Positions 44,069 through 53,021 of a stretch of DNA of 64,000 nt are shown here, in pieces. Where the stretch lies: contig CAZCOG010000035.1 of assembly GCA_964500445.1 (NCBI GenBank), forward strand, positions 1-64,000, given 5' to 3'. The notes beneath the pieces are model-generated. The model ran no database searches, was not told where the DNA came from, and worked only from the letters and a program-made list of their open reading frames with translations. How positions within the stretch are numbered: the first letter of the stretch is position 1; each line of letters opens with the position of its first letter. Position numbers and translations under genes: made by a program. The DNA comes from Persicitalea sp964500445 (lineage in GTDB: Bacteria; Bacteroidota; Bacteroidia; Cytophagales; Spirosomataceae).

Positions 44069-46132
44069 ATGTTTTCTACACAACCCTTCCTTCGATATGT
44101 AATTTTATTGATAGCGGGGATTCTGGCGGTAGAAATCGGGAGTGATAGTTTGGGACAAAATGTCCAAAGCTTATCACTCTTTATTTTTTGGATAGGTTTG
44201 GTACCGGCACTCATTGGGTTAGCTCTGCTGAAACGCTCTCCAAAGGCGCAGTCCATACTTTGGGCTTCTATAATCTTTTTTCTGGGTGCTTTTGTGACCG
44301 AGCGAGAGAGGGAGGCTTTTCAGGGAGAGGTTGATTCTCTGGACAGTCTCCAATTCAATAGCTATCTTCTGGAGATAAAGTCTTTGGGGCAGAAACGCAA
44401 AGCATCTATTCGCTACGAGGCCGAGTTACTTGCAGTGCAATCAGGAAATACCTGGCAGAGAAAAGAGGTACAACTGCTGGTATCTTTTCCCGACTCTTCA
44501 GAGATATTACCCAAAGCAGGAGATGCAGTTCTTGTAAAATCGCGACCTCCCAATCGTCCTCCCGTTCCACTAAATCCTGATGAATTTGATTATCGCAAGT
44601 ACCTTGAGCAACAAGGTATCGCCTGGACTGTATTTCTCCCAAAGGAATCTTACAAAATAATTTTTTCCGATCGAGCAGCCACAACTCCATCGAGTTGGGC
44701 CTTGGCTGTCTCTCAGAAAGTCGACTCTGTTTTTAAGACTCAATTAAAAACGTCATCCTCTTATGGTCTGCTAGAGGCGATGGTACTGGGACGACGCGAT
44801 GAGTTAGGTGCTGACTTGCTGAATTCTTATATCAGCGCCGGGGCAGTTCATGTACTGGCCGTTTCTGGTTTGCACGTGGGAGTATTCTTTTCGTTGGTGT
44901 CTTGGTGTCTGTCGGGATTGAGAAGAAACAAACGGGGAAAATGGATTTATCTGGCGATAATTATTTTTTTACTTTGTGCCTACGCAATCATTACCGGGCT
45001 TTCGCCCTCGGTCGTCAGAGCCTCGCTGATGTGTGTGACTTTTGCTCTTTCGCAAGCCTTTGCCCGCCAGCATCATGGTATCAATACGCTGGCCCTCTCT
45101 GCCTTCCTGATATTGCTGTTGGATCCACTATCACTCTTTTCCGTTGGGTTTCAGCTGTCTTACGCGGCGGTTTTGGGGATTATTCTCTTCTATCCTCTTT
45201 TCAAGAATTCAGTTGAAACTGATATTTTTCCACTTCGCTGGTTGTGGCAAATCACCCTGGTTAGTCTTTCTGCCCAGGTATTCACCTTTCCTTTGAGCAT
45301 TTATTATTTTCATCAGTTTCCTACTTATTTTTTGTTAGTCAATCCTTTCGTGATTGGGCTTACGACTATCCTCATATATAGTGCAGTGGCTTTGCTGCTA
45401 GGTAGTATTTTTCATTTTCAGCCCCTTACCGATTTCCTGGCTTACTGGACAGAAGGTATAGCGCAAATAATGAATGCCTTCGTACAAATTCCCCGACGGT
45501 TGCCTAAGTACTTGCTGGAAAATCTCAGTTTGGATGCTGTTGAAGTATTTCTGCTCACGGTACTTATGCTATTCTTTTATAAGTTATTGAAAGTTAAAGA
45601 GTTTTATTGGCTGAAAAGGGTCGCAATTTGCGGACTGGTTTATTTTAGCTATGCCTCCGCTCGAATATTTGACAATAGCACAACTTCAAAAAAGGTCATT
45701 CATAGTGTACCTCGTCACACGGTATTATCCATAAAAAAGGGGCAGATGACTTACATCGTGGCAGACCCGGAGTTCAAATTCGATACGACAAATTTTAATT
45801 TTCACCTCAAAAACTATTTGAACTACCAGGGCGTGACGAAGTTAGCGTATCTAGATTTGCCCGATAAATCATTGAACTACCCCGCCGTAATCAAATGGAA
45901 AGATCAAATCCTGGGTGTTGATTCCAAAGTTTTTTCGCAACGTAAAAGTTATTCGCTGGTCCGGGCCAAACTTTACCCCAAGTTTGAAAAAATACCTACG
46001 GCTCCCAATACTACGTTCATTCTCAGCAAGGAGTTGGGATTTAAAACCAAAAACCAATGGAAGAAGCTGCTGGACGAAGCCCGAAACTCTACGCTTGATC
46101 TGGCTGAAAGCGGGGCAATTGAATTAAAATAA
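44069..46132 (+). CDS. comEC: ComEC/Rec2-like DNA uptake channel
   Basis: 687 residues. An N-terminal helix pair and DUF4131-like OB domain (~1-210) precede the channel domain with ALAVSGLHVGVFFSLVSWCLSG-like AVSGLHVGVFF and many helices (240-520). This protein transports single-stranded DNA across the inner membrane in competent bacteria. The C-terminal part is short and shows no HxHxDH metallo-beta-lactamase motif, unlike full-length ComEC of many species. Other competence genes are not seen here. It lies 4 bp behind the M43 gene. Confidence 0.88.
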   Translation: MFSTQPFLRYVILLIAGILAVEIGSDSLGQNVQSLSLFIFWIGLVPALIGLALLKRSPKAQSILWASIIFFLGAFVTEREREAFQGEVDSLDSLQFNSYLLEIKSLGQKRKASIRYEAELLAVQSGNTWQRKEVQLLVSFPDSSEILPKAGDAVLVKSRPPNRPPVPLNPDEFDYRKYLEQQGIAWTVFLPKESYKIIFSDRAATTPSSWALAVSQKVDSVFKTQLKTSSSYGLLEAMVLGRRDELGADLLNSYISAGAVHVLAVSGLHVGVFFSLVSWCLSGLRRNKRGKWIYLAIIIFLLCAYAIITGLSPSVVRASLMCVTFALSQAFARQHHGINTLALSAFLILLLDPLSLFSVGFQLSYAAVLGIILFYPLFKNSVETDIFPLRWLWQITLVSLSAQVFTFPLSIYYFHQFPTYFLLVNPFVIGLTTILIYSAVALLLGSIFHFQPLTDFLAYWTEGIAQIMNAFVQIPRRLPKYLLENLSLDAVEVFLLTVLMLFFYKLLKVKEFYWLKRVAICGLVYFSYASARIFDNSTTSKKVIHSVPRHTVLSIKKGQMTYIVADPEFKFDTTNFNFHLKNYLNYQGVTKLAYLDLPDKSLNYPAVIKWKDQILGVDSKVFSQRKSYSLVRAKLYPKFEKIPTAPNTTFILSKELGFKTKNQWKKLLDEARNSTLDLAESGAIELK

Positions 46133-46197
46133 ATTAAAGGTATTTTTTTATCAGGCTTTGGTAAACTTTTTACTTAGGTCAAGGTTAATAGTAGTAT

Positions 46198-46845
46198 ATG
46201 GAAACAGTCGATAAAAGAGAAAAAATCCAAAAGGCGTACAAGGAGTATGTCTTGGAAAATGGCACTCTGCCACCTTCGGTGTATATTTTCGCCAAAAAAC
46301 TGAAAATGTCCGAAGCCGAGTTCTATGAATACTACAATAGCTTTGAGGCAATAGAATCCGATGCTTGGCTGGATTACCTTCGCCAGACACTTATGTCGCT
46401 CAATGGGGATGATGCATACGACCAATATTTGGTGCGTGAGAAATTGCTGGCATTCTATTACACCTGGATTGAAGTACTCAAAAAAGACCGCAGCTACGTA
46501 GTTTACAGCTATGGGAAGTTGCCTCAGCCAGTGGCGCGATACGTTGGGCCATTACAGCCATTCAAAAACGGCTTCTACAACTTCGCAACTGAATTGATGA
46601 TGGAAGGCCGCGAGAGTCGCGAGATTGTTACCAGACCCGTAGTTTCTGATCGGTATGTGGACGGATTGTGGATGCAATTGTTATACATACTTGATTTCTG
46701 GGTGAAAGACCTGAGCCGTGGCTTTGAAAGTACAGACACTGCTATCGAGAAGTCGGTGAATACCTCATTTGATCTTATGGGTAAGTCCGTAGTGGATTCG
46801 GTACTGGATCTGGCCAAATTTGTTTACCAAAACCGCAGACCGTGA
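46198..46845 (+). CDS. TetR-like transcriptional regulator
   Basis: 215 residues, helical. The N-terminal ~50 residues (REKIQKAYKEYVLENGTLPPSVYIFAKKLKMSEAEFYEYYNSFEAI-like) form the TetR helix-turn-helix with the usual FY/YN pattern; the rest is a ligand-binding-like helical bundle. The stop overlaps the next gene's GTG (GTGA), so it is coupled to the ABC1 kinase and may regulate it or sense the same lipid/quinone signal. Confidence 0.75.
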   Translation: METVDKREKIQKAYKEYVLENGTLPPSVYIFAKKLKMSEAEFYEYYNSFEAIESDAWLDYLRQTLMSLNGDDAYDQYLVREKLLAFYYTWIEVLKKDRSYVVYSYGKLPQPVARYVGPLQPFKNGFYNFATELMMEGRESREIVTRPVVSDRYVDGLWMQLLYILDFWVKDLSRGFESTDTAIEKSVNTSFDLMGKSVVDSVLDLAKFVYQNRRP

Positions 46846-48173
46846 AAGAGCAACAATCCATTCCTACTTCTAAAGTCGCCCGTGCTACGAAGTTTGTTAA
46901 AACGGGTGTAAAAATTGGCGGTAACTACCTCAAGTATAACGTTAAAAAGCTGGTCGATTCCAATACTACCAAAGAACAGCTGCACACGGATAACGCTACC
47001 GACATTTACGATTCACTAAGTGAACTGAAAGGATCGGCTCTTAAGGTAGCGCAAATGCTGAGTATGGATCGTAACGTACTGCCGCGTGCCTACGTGGATC
47101 GTTTTCAGATGTCACAGTATTCCGCGCCGCCCTTATCCGGGCCGTTGGTAGTCAAAACATTCAGGAATTATTTTGGTAAATCCCCAGGCGAGCTTTTTGA
47201 TACTTTTGAAATGTCGGCAGTAAATGCCGCATCGATCGGACAGGTACATTTGGCGACCAAAAATGGCAAGAAGCTGGCGGTTAAGATTCAGTATCCTGGT
47301 GTTGCCAACAGCATCAGTTCTGACCTGAAAATGGTGAAACCGATGGCTGTGCGCCTCTTTGGATTGAACGAGAATGATATCGAACGCTACATGGGCGAGG
47401 TGGAGTCCAAGTTGTTGGAAGAAACTGACTACGATTTAGAACTAAAGCGCTCGGTCGAAATATCGGAGGCTTGCGCTCATATACCAAACCTTATTTTTCC
47501 CCGCTATTATTCTGACCTTTCGGCCAGTCGGATTCTGACAATGGATTGGCTGGACGGGAAGCATATGAAGGATTTTCTGCAAACCAATCCTTCGCAGGAA
47601 ATCCGCAACCAGATCGGGCAATCGCTTTGGGATTTTTACGATTTTCAAGTACACCAACTAAGGCAGGTCCATGCTGACCCTCATCCTGGCAATTTTCTGA
47701 TGCGCGCCGATGGTACGATGGGTGTCATCGACTTTGGTTGCGTAAAGGTGATTCCCGATTTTTTCTATGACAATTACTTCGCGCTTATCAATCCCGACAC
47801 TGTGGAGGATGAAGCTCGTACTGAAGCGATTTTTTACAACCTTGAGTTTCTGGTAGAATCCGATACTGCGGCTGACAAGAAAATGTTCTCAGATCTTTTC
47901 AAAACCATGATTGGTCTGCTGGGCAAGCCCTTCGCCGTGGAGGAGTTTGATTTTGGCGACGAAAGCTATTTCGATTCAGTATATAAATTCGCCGATGAAC
48001 TGGCCAAAGTTGAAGAGCTTAAAAATTCCAAAGTGGCTCGGGGGTCACAGCATGGGCTTTACATAAACAGGACCTATTTTGGGCTTTATTCTATGCTTAA
48101 TGAATTGAAAGCCAAGGTGGTTACGCATAAGCCTGCCTGGCTGGTGAGCGTTAAAAAAGCGCTGCCCGCCTAA
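46842..48173 (+). CDS. AarF/ABC1/UbiB-type kinase-like protein
   Basis: 443 residues of the ABC1/ADCK atypical kinase family, linked to quinone biosynthesis or lipid transport. The family KxGQ motif appears as KVAQ (68-71, SALKVAQMLSMD), the Ala-rich nucleotide loop is AASIGQVHLATK (~130-140), and the ion-binding motif is VIDFGCVKV. HADPHPGNF is the catalytic loop. Start is GTG. In this window it has no quinone genes nearby; menD is 10 kb away. It converges with the DUF922 gene with no base between the stops. Confidence 0.9.
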   Translation: MKEQQSIPTSKVARATKFVKTGVKIGGNYLKYNVKKLVDSNTTKEQLHTDNATDIYDSLSELKGSALKVAQMLSMDRNVLPRAYVDRFQMSQYSAPPLSGPLVVKTFRNYFGKSPGELFDTFEMSAVNAASIGQVHLATKNGKKLAVKIQYPGVANSISSDLKMVKPMAVRLFGLNENDIERYMGEVESKLLEETDYDLELKRSVEISEACAHIPNLIFPRYYSDLSASRILTMDWLDGKHMKDFLQTNPSQEIRNQIGQSLWDFYDFQVHQLRQVHADPHPGNFLMRADGTMGVIDFGCVKVIPDFFYDNYFALINPDTVEDEARTEAIFYNLEFLVESDTAADKKMFSDLFKTMIGLLGKPFAVEEFDFGDESYFDSVYKFADELAKVEELKNSKVARGSQHGLYINRTYFGLYSMLNELKAKVVTHKPAWLVSVKKALPA

Positions 48174-49319
48174 TTAGCTTCCCTGATAAATTCGGGTAAT
48201 CTCTGCCTGTACTTTTCTGGTCCAGTCTGCCTGAGCTTCTGTGTTCAAGCCGTGCCGAGTTTCGCTGTCGTATTTTTCCTGTTCTGTATTCATTTCACGG
48301 AACGCTTCCAAAAATTCATATTGGATCTGACTATCGTAGTCTTCGATAGTCAGATCCAACTTTTTCATACGCTCTTTGAAGCGTTCTGCCACAATTCGGG
48401 TAATGTCGAAGTGGGTTTGCTCGTGGGCAAGTGTATAGTTGTTACGGGCTTCGTCGCGGCCCCACGACATGCTCCTGACCATAAAGACTTTTAGAGAAAT
48501 AGTTGCCTGTAAGTAGTTGTCTTCCATCTTGGAACTACCTTCGTAAGACATACTAGAAAACACCGCAGCCGCATACTTGCTGCCGGGTCGGTTGGACTTA
48601 CCCTGGAAATCGTACCAGGTCAATTTTTTATCCGGTTGATAAAATACGGTATCGGTTTGATCCGCGGGAAGTACATCTTTGAGAATCAACTTAAAGCCGC
48701 GGGCCAGCAACGGATTTTTTTTATCATTCAAACCATACCATTGATCGAATTGCCGAATGGCCCCATCAAGCAAACGTCTCAACAGAGCTTCGTGATCGTA
48801 TGCGGTTTCGGGGCGGGTGTAAGTACTTCCCGAAGAATAACCCGTCAGGAAGAGGGGGATTTTGTTACGCGTCCAGCGAAAAGTGATTTTTACCTTCATC
48901 TCACCCGCAATCTTGTTGGGGGCCACTTTGCGCTCATTCACCGAAACCTCATTCAGCTCAATTTCCAGGGGTAAGCTATCTTCTTCTTTCGATTTTACCG
49001 AATAATTCCAATGATTAAAAAGTGCCTTTTCGAGCGGCTCATTCAAAGTCAGCGGAACAGATTTGCCAAATACAAACACATTACCCAATTGATTTGGCTT
49101 ATTCGAGCGCTTGTCTGCGACATCAAGCAGGTAGTACGATTTCTCGAATTTTAAGGAAATTTTTTCCCTTTTAAACGAAATATCCTGGCCAAATCCAGTA
49201 AAAGGCGTTAAGATCAAAAGGTTAAGCAGCAACCTGCGCTTGGCTGGTAAAAAGGAAACAGTTTTAAAAAATGGCTTATTTGGGCGATTGAGAAAGCTTT
49301 CCATAAATTGCATAACCAT
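48174..49319 (-). CDS. DUF922 exported putative zinc metallopeptidase
   Basis: 381 residues with an N-terminal signal-like hydrophobic segment (RLLLNLLILTPFTGFGQ). The DUF922 core has the zinc motif HEQTHFDIT (HExxH) near residue 295, and the region EKYDSETRHGLNTEAQADWTRKVQAEI at the C-terminus is typical. The N-terminal part is a beta-rich domain with no recognised family. The substrate is unknown. It shares stop codons TAA|TTA with the convergent ABC1 kinase gene. A perfect 16-bp hairpin lies inside this coding sequence (48321-48359). Confidence 0.82.
   Translation of the reverse strand: MVMQFMESFLNRPNKPFFKTVSFLPAKRRLLLNLLILTPFTGFGQDISFKREKISLKFEKSYYLLDVADKRSNKPNQLGNVFVFGKSVPLTLNEPLEKALFNHWNYSVKSKEEDSLPLEIELNEVSVNERKVAPNKIAGEMKVKITFRWTRNKIPLFLTGYSSGSTYTRPETAYDHEALLRRLLDGAIRQFDQWYGLNDKKNPLLARGFKLILKDVLPADQTDTVFYQPDKKLTWYDFQGKSNRPGSKYAAAVFSSMSYEGSSKMEDNYLQATISLKVFMVRSMSWGRDEARNNYTLAHEQTHFDITRIVAERFKERMKKLDLTIEDYDSQIQYEFLEAFREMNTEQEKYDSETRHGLNTEAQADWTRKVQAEITRIYQGS
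48321..48365 (+). terminator. Antisense-embedded intrinsic terminator for the ABC1 kinase transcript
   Basis: TTGGATCTGACTATCG (48321-48336) pairs perfectly with 48344-48359, 7-nt loop; on the plus strand C and then TTTTT (48361-48365) follow. It lies within the convergent DUF922 gene, 148 bp after the aarF stop. No other terminator is seen for the plus-strand transcript. Confidence 0.7.
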
Positions 49320-49338
49320 ACAAGAGCGATAAAGGATT

Positions 49339-49827
49339 ATGCTTATAACGAACCCGAAGCCAAATTTTGATGATATTTATATGGAATTGGCCATAAATTT
49401 AGCGAAACGGTCACACTGCATCAAGGCTCAGGTGGGCGCCGTACTGGCACGCGACACCCGGATAATCTCGATTGGCTACAATGGTCCTCCCGCAGAAACT
49501 CATAACTGCGACGAAGAATTTCCGCTGACAGGTTGCCCACGAGACTCAAAAGGAAGCTGTTCTCTGGCGCTCCATGCCGAACAAAACGCCATCCTCTACG
49601 CCGTAAAGAATGGCTCGAAAATCGAAGGTTCGACGCTTTACGTTACTTTGGCGCCATGCATTTCATGCGCCCGTGTAATTTACACGATGAAAATCAGCAA
49701 AGTTATTTTTCTAGACTCCTATGCTGCTTATAAGGGGATTGGCGTAGAAGAAGGAGTAGAATTCCTCAAAACTTTTGGTGTAGAAGTTGAGCAATATGGG
49801 CAAGGAGAAGGTGGGGCAGTACTTTAA
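49339..49827 (+). CDS. dCMP deaminase family protein
   Basis: Deaminates dCMP to dUMP for thymidylate synthesis. 162 residues; zinc motif HAE at 79-81 (LALHAEQNAI) and PCISC at 106-110. Residues KAQVGAVLARDTRIISIGYNGPP are usual for the group. The starts of this gene and the divergent DUF922 gene are 19 bp apart, so their promoters overlap. Also matches ComEB-type proteins, but dCMP deamination is the best-supported role. Confidence 0.93.
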   Translation: MLITNPKPNFDDIYMELAINLAKRSHCIKAQVGAVLARDTRIISIGYNGPPAETHNCDEEFPLTGCPRDSKGSCSLALHAEQNAILYAVKNGSKIEGSTLYVTLAPCISCARVIYTMKISKVIFLDSYAAYKGIGVEEGVEFLKTFGVEVEQYGQGEGGAVL

Positions 49828-49830
49828 TCT

Positions 49831-49865
49831 TTGAAGGAACAGTGTATTCAACACTGTTCCTTCAA
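49831..49865. terminator. Hairpin between dCMP deaminase and slyD
   Basis: 15-bp perfect stem TTGAAGGAACAGTGT / ACACTGTTCCTTCAA, loop ATTCA, between convergent stops. Only a short T-rich tail follows, so strength is moderate. Confidence 0.75.
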
Positions 49866-49876
49866 GGTTGTACTCG

Positions 49877-50395
49877 TTAGTGTTCATTCATTTCTCCGTC
49901 CGCCCCGTGCACATGTCCATGCTCCAGCTCCGTTTCGGTTGCTTCACGGATATTGAGTACTTTACCTTCAAAACGCATGGCTTTTCCGGCTAAGGGGTGA
50001 TTGAAGTCCATTTTAACTTTATCGTCGTCCACATCGATCACCATTCCTTGGAGCGTTTCGCCTTCCTCGTTGGTCATAGGAATAATGTGGCCAGGCTGGA
50101 GCATTTCTTCCAGATCCACACCTTCGGCCTCGAAAAGCGACTTGGCCAGATCTACCACCGCTTCATCGTCGTAGTCGCCGTAGCCCTCCTCGGGGTCGAT
50201 GGTAAAGTCAAAAGTGTCTCCTTCCGACAAGCCATTGAGTTGGTCTTCAAATTTCTCAGGTAGGCCGCTCATGCCAAAAATAAACAGAAGAGGATCTTCG
50301 GCATTAACGATCTCGACGACTGACATTTCGTTGTCGGCGTCTGGCAGACTTAGATTATAGCTAAGACTAACAACTTTATTTTTTTCAATATTCAT
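49877..50395 (-). CDS. SlyD-type FKBP peptidyl-prolyl isomerase
   Basis: 172 residues with an FKBP domain split by an insert-in-flap chaperone domain (about 65-130), as in SlyD. Marks: EGDTFDFTIDPEEGYGDYDDE, MDFNHPLAGKAMRFEGKVLNIREAT. The tail is only mildly His-rich (HGHVHG), shorter than the metal-binding tail of E. coli SlyD. It assists folding and perhaps metal delivery in the cytosol. It stands alone on the minus strand. Confidence 0.92.
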   Translation of the reverse strand: MNIEKNKVVSLSYNLSLPDADNEMSVVEIVNAEDPLLFIFGMSGLPEKFEDQLNGLSEGDTFDFTIDPEEGYGDYDDEAVVDLAKSLFEAEGVDLEEMLQPGHIIPMTNEEGETLQGMVIDVDDDKVKMDFNHPLAGKAMRFEGKVLNIREATETELEHGHVHGADGEMNEH

Positions 50396-50499
50396 TTGGT
50401 AGTTTTGAGAAAATGGTGGTTAATGATGCGAAAAATACTCTTTCAGCACATTGGCTAAAAACAAATCTACGGGAATTTAGGCACACCAACCCTTCGATC

Positions 50500-51099
50500 A
50501 TGAATTTTCTGGCGCACGTGGCATTATCGGGGGAGAGGGAAGGTGTACTGATGGGTAACTACGTCGGGGATTTTATTAAAGGTCAACTCACCGCACTCAG
50601 AACGGAGTCATGGTCTGCGGATTTTAAGCTGGGCGTTGAGCTGCATCGGTATATCGATCATTTTACTGATAACAATCCCGGTGTCATCCAAGCCAAAAGA
50701 GTTCTGGCAATAAAACATCCAAAAGTAGCCGGAGTGGCGTTAGACATCTACTTTGATTATTTCTTAGCCAACAACTTTTCGAGATATTATCAAAAAGATC
50801 TAGCCGGTTTCGTAACCCATTCGTATACAGTTATCCAAAGAAACAAACAATTGATCCCGGCAGCAATGCTTCCGATGGCGGAAGCCATGATACGTCACGA
50901 TTGGCTGTATGGCTATAGTACTTTACCAGGAATTAAACGATCTTTCGATGGACTTTCTCGCCGATTTGCTTTCATGGCAGCGATCCAAGGAGCCGAAGAG
51001 GAACTTCTGCGAAACCAAAATACCTACGAAGATGCCTTTCTGACGTTCTATCCAAAACTAAAAATTGCCTGCGAGAAGTATATTGACGATCACCATTAG
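50500..51099 (+). CDS. ACP phosphodiesterase (AcpH) family protein
   Basis: 199 residues; the ATG at 50500 gives the usual N-terminus MNFLAHVALSGEREGVLMGNYVGDFIKG. Metal-ligand regions are HRYIDHFTDNNPGV and the Asp of IYFDYFLANNF. Members hydrolyse the phosphopantetheine group from acyl carrier protein; the activity is shown only for some. A longer reading (from 50413) is possible but not family-like. holA follows after 65 bp. Confidence 0.86.
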   Translation: MNFLAHVALSGEREGVLMGNYVGDFIKGQLTALRTESWSADFKLGVELHRYIDHFTDNNPGVIQAKRVLAIKHPKVAGVALDIYFDYFLANNFSRYYQKDLAGFVTHSYTVIQRNKQLIPAAMLPMAEAMIRHDWLYGYSTLPGIKRSFDGLSRRFAFMAAIQGAEEELLRNQNTYEDAFLTFYPKLKIACEKYIDDHH

Positions 51100-51164
51100 T
51101 GACCAAGGTTTCGTGTTTTTAATATTGCCGATCGTTTTGCATTCATAACTATCATTTCAAATAA

Positions 51165-52184
51165 ATGGCCCAAACGCCCGAAACTACCCTTAAAGAAATC
51201 CGCGCCAAACATTTTAAGCCGCTATACTTCCTATATGGTGATGAACCATACTACATTGATTTGATCGCCGAAGAACTGGAAAAACGGGTGGTACCTGAAG
51301 CGGAAAAGGGATTCAACCAATTTGTTATTTATGGGAAAGATACTGACCTGGCAGGAGCGTTGGGGTACGCCAAACGGTATCCTTTTATGGCTGAATGGCA
51401 GTTGGTCTGGGTCAAGGATGCTCATCACCTTTCTGGGATAAAAGATAAAGATCAATTGCAGAGATTGGAAGATTATGCCCTTAACCCCCTGAGTAGTACA
51501 ATATTTGTTCTCTGTTATCATGACAAAGTCGATGAGCGGAAATCATTTGTCAAAGCCTGTGGAAAATTTGGCGCAGTCGTCCATTCCAAACGCCTGTATG
51601 ACAACAAACTACCTGAATGGGTAAGGAACTACTGCCATTCCCAGGGAATCAAAATCAGTCCAAAAGCCGAGCAAATACTTGTCAATAACATTGGGAATGA
51701 TCTGAAAAGGATCGTAAGTGAAATTCAGAAAGTAGTAATAAATCTGAAAGCAGGGGAGGGAATTGACGCTGACGCAATTGAGCGGTATGTCGGTATCAGT
51801 AAGGAGTATAACATATTCGAATTTCAAAAAGCGCTTGGCCAACGGGATGTATTTAAGGCCAATAGCATCGCCACTCACTTTGCGGCTAACCCAAAAGATA
51901 ATCCGCTGGCTCCCATTCTTATTATCCTTTACTCATTCTTTACCAAAGTATTGCTCACCCATGCTGCCACTGACCGCAGCGACGGCGGCCTTGCCTCACT
52001 TTTGGGAGTAAATCCTTTTTTTGTGAAAGACTACACGCTTGCTGCCCGGAATTACTCCATGGGTAAGGTGGCCACAATTATTCATAATCTCCGCAGTGCT
52101 GACGCTCAGATGAAAGGTATCGATGGCGGGAGCACCGACGACGGAGAGCTACTAAGGCAGCTTGTATTCGAAATAATTCATTAG
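51165..52184 (+). CDS. holA: DNA polymerase III delta subunit HolA
   Basis: 339-residue clamp-loader subunit that opens the beta clamp during replication. The fold has an AAA+-like N-terminal region (PLYFLYGDEPYYIDLIAEELEKRV, FMAEWQLVWVKDAH) and a C-terminal collar (NIFEFQKALGQRDVFKANSIATHF, DAQMKGIDGGSTDDGELLRQLVFEII). The Walker motifs are degenerate, as is normal for delta. The following 200 bp before the tRNA hold only a small CTATC-AGA-GATAG hairpin. Confidence 0.92.
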   Translation: MAQTPETTLKEIRAKHFKPLYFLYGDEPYYIDLIAEELEKRVVPEAEKGFNQFVIYGKDTDLAGALGYAKRYPFMAEWQLVWVKDAHHLSGIKDKDQLQRLEDYALNPLSSTIFVLCYHDKVDERKSFVKACGKFGAVVHSKRLYDNKLPEWVRNYCHSQGIKISPKAEQILVNNIGNDLKRIVSEIQKVVINLKAGEGIDADAIERYVGISKEYNIFEFQKALGQRDVFKANSIATHFAANPKDNPLAPILIILYSFFTKVLLTHAATDRSDGGLASLLGVNPFFVKDYTLAARNYSMGKVATIIHNLRSADAQMKGIDGGSTDDGELLRQLVFEIIH

Positions 52185-52348
52185 TGGGTGAGAAGTCAGA
52201 ATCTATCAGAGATAGGGTTGTTCAAATGATAAGTACTTGGTTACCGGCCAGAATCGATGGATAAGTTCAATTTCTTTTCTTGCCGGATTACCGACCTTTT
52301 AAAACACTTTCTTTCTAGTATGCTATTGAACCCAAAGTAATTAAACAA

Positions 52349-52378
52349 AAAAGGCGAACCCACGAAGGTTCGCCTTTT
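52349..52378 (-). terminator. Terminator of the tRNA-Met gene
   Basis: 12-bp stem AAAAGGCGAACC / GGTTCGCCTTTT, CACGAA loop; on the minus strand it ends in a T-run, just after the tRNA-Met 3' end. It may also stop holA transcripts. Confidence 0.85.
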
Positions 52379-52388
52379 AACAACTTGG

Positions 52389-52462
52389 TAGCGGGGAGCA
52401 GGATCGAACTGCCGACCTCAGGGTTATGAATCCTGCGCTCTAACCATCTGAGCTACCCCGCC
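52389..52462 (-). tRNA. tRNA-Met (CAT), elongator type
   Basis: 74-nt tRNA: acceptor GGCGGGG with CCCCGCT (one G-U), D-arm GTAGCTCAGATGGTTAGAGC, anticodon loop TTCATAA (CAT), T-arm with TTCGATC. CCA is encoded after the discriminator A (to 52386). The anticodon stem CAGGA/CCCTG has an A-C mismatch at its bottom pair. The acceptor begins with G1-U72 rather than the mismatched C1-A72 of initiators, so this is the elongator; tRNA-Ile2 (lysidine) cannot be fully excluded. Confidence 0.92.
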
Positions 52463-52473
52463 GAATCGAGGTG

Positions 52474-52505
52474 CAAAGCTAAGGTGAAAAAAATAATGCC
52501 GCAAA
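52474..52505 (-). promoter_or_regulatory. Promoter of tRNA-Met
   Basis: On the minus strand TTTG (52502-52505), 20-bp spacer, TAGCTTTG (52474-52481): the same arrangement as the tRNA-Lys promoter. The expected start is a few bases ahead of the tRNA 5' end at 52462. Confidence 0.75.
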
Positions 52506-52616
52506 CAATTTTGTTTATTTCGTTTCGGAATCTTACATTACAGAACATCTTTTGGCGCTAACGTCGTGTAATTGACCAGCGACGGAGTTTTCAAAGCAAA
52601 AAATTTCTATTGTAGT

Positions 52617-53021
52617 ATGGAAAAGCATCTGTTTACAACTGAATTCGAGATTCGCTCTTCACCCAAAGTATTGTATCCTTACATAAGTACAGCCGCTGGA
52701 CTGGAACAATGGTTCGCCGAAAAGGTGACAATTTTGCCTGACAATCGCTTCGAATTCCAATGGGACGGTGAGAGTCACCCCGCAGAACGTACCTCACATC
52801 GGCTCAACCGGTCGGTGCGTTTCGAGTTTATTGAGAATGGTGATACCGGCGATGATTCCGAGGAAAGAAACTATGTAGAAATGAAACTCGAGGTGAGTGA
52901 TCTGACACAATCTACCTATCTGCGGGTCGTTGATTATTCGCAAAATATGGACGAAGCGGAACTTTCATCCCTCTGGGGGGGCTTGATGGATAGTCTGAAA
53001 GAAATAGTAGGTAGCTCATGA
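52617..53021 (+). CDS. START-like (SRPBCC/AHSA1) domain protein
   Basis: 134 residues; the ATG at 52617 is chosen because the family begins MEKHLFTTEFEIRSSPKVLYPYIST. The fold is a START-like hydrophobic cavity (EQWFAEKVTILPDNRFEFQWDGES). Ligand unknown. Its stop overlaps the start of the LptF/G gene (ATGA), so the two are coupled; a lipid-related role would fit but is inference. Confidence 0.85.
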   Translation: MEKHLFTTEFEIRSSPKVLYPYISTAAGLEQWFAEKVTILPDNRFEFQWDGESHPAERTSHRLNRSVRFEFIENGDTGDDSEERNYVEMKLEVSDLTQSTYLRVVDYSQNMDEAELSSLWGGLMDSLKEIVGSS

